From: Hetaerina americana | Lineage: Eukaryota > Arthropoda > Insecta > Odonata > Calopterygidae | Assembly (NCBI GenBank): GCA_022747635.1 | Contig: JAKTNV010000004.1 | Location: 24,081,179-24,145,178 of the forward strand | Direction of reading: 5' to 3' | DNA: 64,000 nucleotides | In this document: piece by piece, positions 56,461 through 64,000 of the stretch | Position numbering within the stretch: the stretch's first letter is position 1 | How the letters are laid out: each line of letters begins with the position of its first letter | Made by a program: the position numbers and the translations under genes | Notes under the pieces: generated by a model | Database searches by the model: none | What the model was told of the DNA's origin: nothing | Seen by the model: the letters and a program-made list of their open reading frames with translations, nothing else

Positions 56461-59400
56461 TCCTACCTGTTCTAGTTTCTGTTCCCAAATATTTTTGCCT
56501 ATTTTTGGGGTGGGTTTGTTGTTATAGTGAAAATACTTGAGACCAGTAAGTAACAAATGACAAAACGTATGGAAAGTAGTTTTTTTCCATTTTCCTCCTA
56601 CGTTTGAGTCACATTAAAAGAGACCCTGAGCATCGTTTCGAGTTACAAACAGCTAACAATATGATATCAGCCTAGAGCGCAGGTTAATTAGGATATCCCA
56701 TATACTTATCTCGAAAGCTGCTCTCATTCTAATTGAATAAGGAATAGAAAGCAGCAGGTTTTCCATCTATGGAATGATTGACTAGCGTGGAGGCGATAAA
56801 GGCATTGCACTCACTCTCGTGTATGCTGAATGATTTTCCTTCTAATAGGACACTTAAAAAAGATGGCTACTTGAAAAGGTCCTTAGTCGATCAACAAGTC
56901 CACATCTTGCGAGATGCTGGTGTTGACGGTGCACTGTCAAGGGGAACTAACCGCCGAGGCAGGAAACGAAAATGCCTCCTCGCAACGCTCCCCCCCCCCC
57001 CGGGCAACCTACCGCTTCAGAGCCGAGGGAGAGCAAGTGGGCTCACGCCAGAGTCGCCTTGACACTCATGCGTCAGGGATAATTAACGAGATATACGAGA
57101 TCACATCGTGCCGAGAGACAGATAGATGGTTTTTATAGATAAAATTAGCAAATCGACCAATAAAAGTTATTTATCGGAAATGATGATTGGCAGAGCCATT
57201 CCGGTTCCAAGTTGCTGCGTTCTCATCGCAAGTCAGCGAGGTGCAACATTTGACTGTAAGGTTTGGCATGTCTTTAGCTTCTCGTTCATCGCAGTTTACT
57301 TTCTTTGTGTCGCACATTTTTGTGCCAAATAGACTTTCAAAGCACGTTGTTAATTATAAAACGTATTATTTACACGCGTCCACCATTGCCACTCTAATTA
57401 ACACGAAGGCATATTGTAATTTTTTCGAATATTTAAACGTTTCCCATTTCAGCGTAAAAAATAGTCACAAACACGTCTTACTTTTAAACAATAAAGCATT
57501 ATTTTTCATCAACTAATAGATCTATAGATAGATCAGCTAATAGATCGATCAACGAAATTATCATGTATCTTTTATTTTTTTAAACTTCGTACGAAGCACT
57601 ATTCTCTTCGTAACACCAATTCCCGAGGAATGTATTAGAAAAGTTAAAATACTAGATTAGTCCCAGTTAAATTTTCTAGTTTTGTTCATGAACCGCGGAG
57701 GAAACATGTAGTAAAAATGAACCTCTTGAATAGATACTTGTACACCACTTCAAGGAACCGCGTTTGAGTGAAGTGATGATTGAGGCGGGGTTCCGAACCC
57801 TCCTTGGGTGCCACACGGAGAAACATTTAAAGGCGGGACACCGACCGTGAGGTGGAACGTCAAATTCTGAATACATCACAATCTTTCGTTCAGCAAGGAA
57901 GAGCTAATGTCAGCGCTCAGTTTCCGACCACCCTTTTTCATAATCATAATTATAGCCTATCGACCAAATGTCTCCAACGGTGAAATCTGCTGTTGGCGTC
58001 CTCCCCTTCTTACTAAAGATGATACTCATGAACTCGTCAACCGGAGGCGAAAGAGAATTGAAAGAGTTGAACGCATTCAAATCTCACTGAGAAATTAGAT
58101 TGATAATAATCAATAAAAATTAAATTCAAATGAGAACTCACAGAGTCATTTTAGCAGTCATTCTCTTCGTTTTGTTATCCATATTCTTATCCAACACATT
58201 GATTTTCACATCATTTCGGTGAATTTTCTCTTATCATGCAGACCAAAACCATAGGGGCCGATAATCTTGCATTCCGGCTAATATCTTTGCACGTGAACGT
58301 AACTAACTGTTACCAGAACATTTCATTTCAATACGAACCGCTATCAGAAAGCAGAAGAGCAGTGTGGTTTATTTCCTAAACAAAATCGTTATTCCACTGA
58401 AATGAACTTGACTTGTCATTACTAGATCGAATAGAATTGTCAATATAAAAAACAGTTAAGTGCATCAAAAAACAAAAAAAACGTAAGTAGAGGCTCTTCC
58501 TGAACTAAATTAAATATAGGGAGTTTGTGAAAATATAATTCATGCTCTTTCATTCGTGACTTTACTTATCCTAATTACGTCAAGAGCTGTCACATGATTT
58601 TATGGGTGTGAAACAGTTGCTTGTATTTCATTGGTTGGTAATGCACTGAACAGGCTGTTAATTAACTTCCTGGCGCACATACTCCTTCTACGCTTTAAGT
58701 TTAACGTTTACTATAAATTTTCTCCTTTTTGGTTACTCTTTGTCCTCATTCTCAATTTGCATAATATAATGTGTGGATTAAACAACCATGTACACCTGGT
58801 AACGTTCAGGTAAGTAGGTGGTAACAGTTCATCTGAGAGTAGTCTTAGGGAACTTAAATCTTTTGACAAATTTAATTAATGGGATTGGACTTCACTCTAC
58901 ACGTGAATTTCGAAACTCGAGGACAAAAGAGGGAACTCTTCGAGTAGCCGTAATGGTAACTTGCTACAAATGCGTCAATCAACGTGCGCAATTTACCCTG
59001 TCAACACAATTCAAGAAAGTGCATTAAATCACCGCAGAGCACCTATTACCAAGAGAGAGATTCGATTCTGTGACCTTCGGGTTACCTTGCGAGTGCATTC
59101 ATTATTGGACTCGGATTTTTTAGCTCACGGGCAAATTTACCATTTACCTCTCCTTACTTACCTCTCCACTCCTCGGAGTATGCAAGAAGAGGACATTCGA
59201 GCGGCAGTCGTTTAAGTCAAAATATTGATTTATTTACGTTTTTAAAATTTTTCAACTTCAAAAGTAGAAACGCATGTCCTTAACGTAAAGATCACTATAC
59301 TTAGCAGAAATTCAAACAATAATTTATGGCGTCGAAATTCGCACATTCGGTTGGCAAATAGTTGCTATGTAATTATAATGCAAACTTCTGATGTCAGTCG

Positions 59401-59989
59401 TTCATAACCTTAAAACCAATAATTTTTAAGCATTTTTTTAATTGCAACAAGTGCAATAGTAAGTAAATAAAATAATCTATTCAAATTCACTTGAATTCAT
59501 ACCAATCCACAAACCTAATCCGCGGAAAATCAACCCACATATAATGGGAAATCAACGATTTCTAAGTTTCTTTAAAAAAATAATATTATGTCTTTTGTGG
59601 TATTAGGCTTAACTATTCATTTATTATGTGTAGTTCACGAAGCAGAGATCGGTTTTCGACGGTCAATAAAAAATGAAGTAAACCTTTGAAATGGCAAAAC
59701 TCTCATCAACTTAGAGCTTAACAATTTTATAGTAATACTTAATAATTTTTAAGCTCTAAGTTGTGGACAGCTGAACAGCATTGATTTTCATATCTCCACC
59801 CGTATTCTCCAAAATGCCTAATAATTCTTCCATATTTCCATTTATAACTATTTCTATATCATTTTCCCGCCAGTAAGCATTAATTAAATCAATCGTACAA
59901 CTTTAAGGTGTTTACGCGTCTGAATAACCTTTCTAATTCTCTCGCCACCTTTAGTTTTACGCTTTCCACTTGCGTATCGATGCCATTTG
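56461..59989. other. No firm gene
   Basis: Small unsupported frames only. A poly-C tract of 12 lies at 56990-57001 in a GC-richer patch (56880-57060). A consensus donor (TTCAG/GTAAGTAGG) at 58810 follows a hydrophobic open frame without a good acceptor. No TE family recognised. Confidence 0.35.
59707..59763. repeat. 14-bp perfect inverted repeat
   Basis: CAACTTAGAGCTTA (59707-59720) and TAAGCTCTAAGTTG (59750-59763) flank 29 AT-rich bases. It could be a minute inverted-repeat transposon relic or a template-switch scar. No TA or longer target duplication is evident. Confidence 0.8.
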
Positions 59990-61440
59990 TTCTTGCTACT
60001 ACCTGTACATGTTCCCATGAGTTGATTTTATCTGGAGGTCTCGTTCGCATCGACGGAAAGTCAGAAGGCTTTCCCAACGAATGCCGACTCCCCCGCAATC
60101 TTAAAACGGTCGCCCGCAGTCTCTCCTCCATCCTGCTTCACATCATCATCCCTCCACACCCTTCTTCCTCCTGCCGCTTGCGTGAGAGAGAGGGAAGGAG
60201 AAGCCGATCCCGCGGGCGACATTCATCTCCCTCGCGTCTCTTCACCAGCCCCCGCATTGAGGTCGCCGCTACCAGAAAAGACGTGAGAGAAAGGGTGGTG
60301 TGGTAGAGGAGGGGGAGATGGAAGTGGAGTTTTAAGTAACTCCTCGTCGAAAACGTCATATATCTTTTAAGAGGCCAACGCGCGTCGAGCTCTCCATTCG
60401 CATCGCCGAGAGGGCGAAACGCGAAGAGAACTGGAGGACGATAATGATCGGGTTGCTCCGTCGGGAGGCCTCCAAACGCTCAAGGGGTTCCTTTGTTCCG
60501 AGGATATCCCTCGCGAATGCATTCATGTCCTTCTCGCGTGGCCGATGGGAAGGTGAAGGGGGGGACGGAGAGGTGGGAACTCGCAAATACCCTCACTCTC
60601 CCCCGAGGGAAAGCCCCGCGCATGCACTCGCGGTGTCATAAATGAGAGGACCGGCGATATCGACGTACTTTTCGCGCGTGCCACCGGGGCGGAAGACTCG
60701 GGGCGTTGCATAAGTAATAAACAAATATCCAGGTTTATGCACACGCTCTGAGGGAACGATTGGGGTCCCCTTTCATTGGCTCGCGGTGACGAAACCACGC
60801 TTTTTTCCGTGCCTCTGGGCGTGCGGGGAAAAGGCGTAAAAATAAATACAATATGAAGTGGATAGCATTTAGATCCCCGCACTCAATTAAGCCTCTGCGT
60901 GATTTGAGACAAGTGGCAAAGGAGGAGGGGAAGGAGACCGGAATGCAGAAAAGAGAACGGTTACGGGTTGGTTGGTGATTGTGAAGCTCATTCGCGTAGG
61001 GAGGGCTGCCGAGTATGGACGCATAAGCTGCTCACGATGGAAAAAAAATCACTATTTACCACTCAAAATCACAGCTCAAATGCGACACCGCGAATGAAAG
61101 TTTCGTTAAACATTCCCAGAACGTCTAGGCATGTCTTAAGAACGAGCAACCAACGGCTCTCGCTCTCTCTCTCCCTCTTATGTGAAATTTAACGATCACC
61201 CGGGACGTGTCCCCTTTTGAAAGGTGGAAACGAGATTGAGCATTCAGCCGGAGAGTCGAAAGGAATAGTTCTAAGACGACGGTGAACGTAAGGAAAACAA
61301 GGCGAATGCGCACTACAAGTGCTCTCAGGCTCCACCGCACAAATGCCGATCTTCAGTACGCATAAGGCATGCGGGTAGCAATTAGTAACAAATCGCCTCC
61401 TCGAAGAATGGGTGGAACGAGGTAGTCGAAGCATAAACAA
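59990..61440. promoter_or_regulatory. Second GC- and CpG-rich block, possible promoter region
   Basis: Composition rises sharply, with many CpGs, GA/CT-rich stretches (GCGTGAGAGAGAGGG near 60180; CTCTCGCTCTCTCTCTCC at 61157-61174) and open frames in several registers on both strands. None of the translations shows a domain. CT/GA tracts suit GAGA-factor-type binding at arthropod promoters. I see no confident start site or exon. As in the 14.4-kb block, the long frames are best explained by scarcity of stop codons. Confidence 0.4.
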
Positions 61441-61690
61441 GGAAATTCATAGCTCTTGCGTAGATATGTTACATAGACTTCCATCTTAGATATGGTAAAA
61501 AAAATGTTAGAGAATTGAAAATGTGCGCTGAAATCAACTAGATAGGGCCGGCATCTGATGCCAGGGTCTCCTACGCAGGGATGCTTACAAATTGGTTGTT
61601 AGACATGAATGTGGTAAGACTCTGAATGCTAGCTCGGAAAAAAGATGAAAAGAGAATGCAAAAATGTTGAGTTGTAGCTATAGAGGCCAT
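61441..61690. other. Spacer before SINE copy C
   Basis: No gene recognised. Confidence 0.4.
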
Positions 61691-61989
61691 GGGATCAGGA
61701 TGGTGCGGTGGTTAACGTACAGGCTTGCCACCGAGAGGGCCCGGATTCAAATCCTGGAGACAACAAATATTTTTTAGTGATATCCTGATCCCTACTTAAG
61801 GTGCTTTTTGGAAAGCACTTTGATTGAGAACAACGTCCGGCGGATGGGACGTTAAACTGCGGACCCCTTGGCGCCTTACGAGTAGGCTAATGCCGACGCC
61901 TGGTTTCTTTCCACCCTTCCTTTCTCATCCATCCCTAATGGTGCAAAAGACCTTAGCTGTCGGTCGCCCCCCATAACAAGTAATACCAC
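61691..61989 (+). mobile_element. tRNA-derived SINE, copy C
   Basis: Same family as copies A and B. Head GGATCAGGATGGTGCGGTGG with box-A-like GCGGTGGTTAACGTAC and box B GGATTCAAATCCTGG; body CCGGCGGATGGGACGTTAAA and GCGGACCCCTTGGCGCC; core at about 61880-61900; 3' block TAGCTGTCGGTCGCCCCCCA. The flanks share only an imperfect AGAGGC(C/G)AT repeat, consistent with a decayed target duplication. The core has a CC-to-CT change (GACGCCTGG) relative to the other copies. Confidence 0.9.
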
Positions 61990-61995
61990 AGAGGC

Positions 61996-64000
61996 GAATG
62001 GAACAAAAAATAGTTTGAATGGAAAGGAAGATAAACAAATCAGTGTAAAAGAGGTCGGAGAAGTGAGAAACCTGATTTGGGTATTTAAAAAAAAACGTTA
62101 AATTAAATGAAAGGGGAGGCACTGCCCTCGTTTGACAAGCAAAGTGGGAGGATTCCATCCTGAGTTGCAACTTATCAAAGGATAACTAGTGAAACAATTA
62201 GCGCTTGGGCAATGCCGTTAAATCACTGGCAATAATGCCGATTAAACATTACGCGAGCAAGAGAAAAACTTGACTTCAAGAAATCCTATTTCCCACATTG
62301 TTCACGTGACACTTCATTTTCGGAAAGGCATTTTTCGTAAATTTTCATTTCTTTTTTTCTATCTCACCAGTTAGGTTATAGTCAAATTATAAGGGTTGAG
62401 GCAGCCTTTGGCTCATGTTTTTACAATATTCAATCAGTAAACATTGTCGATGGGTTAAGGGTGTAAGCTCAGCTAAGCAATGCCTTCTATCTCCCTCACT
62501 CAGCCCAGCCCCCCCCCCTCTACCTTACTTGGCCAACATTCTACCCTCTATCAGTCTTCATATTATCCCACCTCTTATGGAAATTTTCCTATAGAAATTC
62601 TCTAGGACTTATGAAAACAGTATCTTAAAACAATATTTTTTTCCTTAGAAAACGTTAACAATCTTGAGAACATTTTCTCTGGGAAGTTTTTTCCATCAAT
62701 ATAGAAATCCTTTAGATGCTTTGAGGATAAATTATCAAAATACAGTGAAACCGACTTCAAGAAAAAAATTTCTTGCGAGCTTCAATGATTTTCCCACCAA
62801 TTCCAAGTTGTCCATAACCCTTAAGTACTTCTGTAGGGATTTGATACATCCCTAGAGCCATATTCACTTGCATTTTTTAAAATGCCTTCTGTGTCTCGAT
62901 TTCAAGTATGCCTGGGCATAAGCAGTCATCAGCGACAGTGACAAAAATAAGCGGTGGTATTTTATTTTTCCGTGCCTACATTTGCTGACTTAAAATGTTC
63001 GCCATATACTTCCTCCAATATTTCACGTTGCCTGAAATCTTTTTTGCTTTGATCAACACTCCTATTGCATCTCTCTTTGTGTGCACAAATTATTCTTATT
63101 AGTCTTAATTATTCTTAGTCTTATTATTGTGACAATTCTTACAGCCTCCCTGTCTCTATGAGCTCCATGTCCTCGCATTCGTCTATTAATCATAACTTGA
63201 TACCTTCTTCTACATACTTCTCAGTTCACGTTCACCTTCTCTCTAATATCTTTCCAATCACCTATCTTATTATCAACTCCTTCATAATTCTTTTCCTATT
63301 TACCGGTTTTTTATTGTTGTTCTAGGTGTTAAGCTTTTTCTTATCAATCTAATGCTCCGACAAAAGTCTTGCGTTCTTTTCTCAGCCATCCTTTGATCGC
63401 AAGTCGAATCGTCTCATTCCTATCTCTCCCTTCGTTCACCACTGCATTTCAGTCATCTACCACTATCAAGCATTACGTTCCAGTCATACTCAGAAATATT
63501 TCCCGCCGCCTATCGTATATATTCACACTATTTGCTTCATCTTCCCTATGACTGCGAGTCGATATACAAACCTGTATGAGAACCAGGTAGATTATTTTTC
63601 TGATTTCACCTACTATTAAAATTCAATCATTTTATGTTTATGTTTATCACTCTTTTCCCTCTCTTTTTGTTTTATAATATTTATGCTACTCACTCAGAGT
63701 CTCTTCCTCGTATACAGGTATTACTCAGTAGCCATCCCTCCAATAATCCCTGCTATCTTTCCAACTCACGTCGCAAAGCCCTAACATATATAGATTTATT
63801 TCCTCTCTCCATCTTCTGTTTTGGTGTTTTATAATTCCGCTGTTCTCAAAATAGACCGAACATGCCAAACCCCAGCTTCAGCAGTCGCGCACTTCTAATG
63901 TTATTACTTTTCTACAGCTGTCAACTACGCTCTGCAAGGATTTCGTGAGAGACCCTCCTCTATAAGCCACTTGCCGTAACGCTAGGATTCACTTTTATTT
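61996..64000. other. No firm gene; pyrimidine-rich right edge
   Basis: Pyrimidine-rich plus strand from about 62.5 kb with a C run at 62509-62518. On the minus strand 63100-63440 is Lys/Arg/Glu-rich, as LINE linker regions often are, but I find no diagnostic motif. The window ends inside this sequence. Confidence 0.3.

Noticed and set aside
59908..60306. 132-codon plus-strand frame and its antisense partners
   Set aside because: Arises from GC-rich composition; Arg/Ser-rich with no domain.
1..64000. CRISPR array, bacterial operon or prophage content
   Set aside because: No regularly spaced direct repeats, no Shine-Dalgarno-linked genes, and the TE content is plainly eukaryotic.

Overview
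This window looks like part of an arthropod nuclear genome. It is AT-rich and gene-poor, and it has no bacterial-style operons, no rRNA and no complete tRNA. Almost everything recognisable is a transposable element (TE): mariner-type DNA transposons, a CR1-like LINE (a non-LTR retrotransposon), decayed LINEs with an AP-endonuclease, and tRNA-derived SINEs. These families are typical of arthropods, but the sequence alone does not separate an insect from a chelicerate or another group.

Layout. 0-6 kb: an inverted duplication of a short repeat, a candidate plus-strand exon, small candidate minus-strand exons and LINE fragments. 6-14 kb: AT-rich DNA in which I see nothing firm. 14.4-15.6 kb: a GC-rich block with a strong G-quadruplex motif. 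18.2-19.0 kb and 30.7-31.5 kb: two nearly identical 753-bp mariner deletion derivatives in opposite orientation. 21.2-23.4 kb: a decayed LINE interrupted by a SINE head. 26.8-28.8 kb: a 5'-truncated CR1-like LINE with an intact 482-codon reverse transcriptase frame on the minus strand. 29-46 kb: mostly unique DNA with a SINE, weak exon candidates, a cluster of CGATA sites and a GC-rich block. 46.4-54.8 kb: a dense repeat block holding a CR1 tail, a decayed mariner, two LINE relics, a TA microsatellite, two SINEs with clear target-site duplications and a mariner-type transposon nested in a LINE. 56.3 kb: a chimeric repeat module. 60-61.4 kb: a second GC-rich block. 61.7 kb: a third SINE copy.

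Host genes are hard to see. Several short minus-strand segments (39.0, 30.2, 29.1, 25.7, 5.8, 4.9 and 2.2 kb) have plausible splice sites, and their reading phases agree where neighbours can be tested (39.0 to 25.7 kb, and 5.8 to 2.2 kb). They may be exons of one long minus-strand gene whose product I do not recognise. These are ab initio calls and need RNA evidence.

The elements form a community. The mariner derivatives lack the catalytic core, so they must have moved using a transposase supplied elsewhere. The SINEs need a LINE partner. Several decayed coding regions carry perfect snap-back palindromes that look like template-switch scars.
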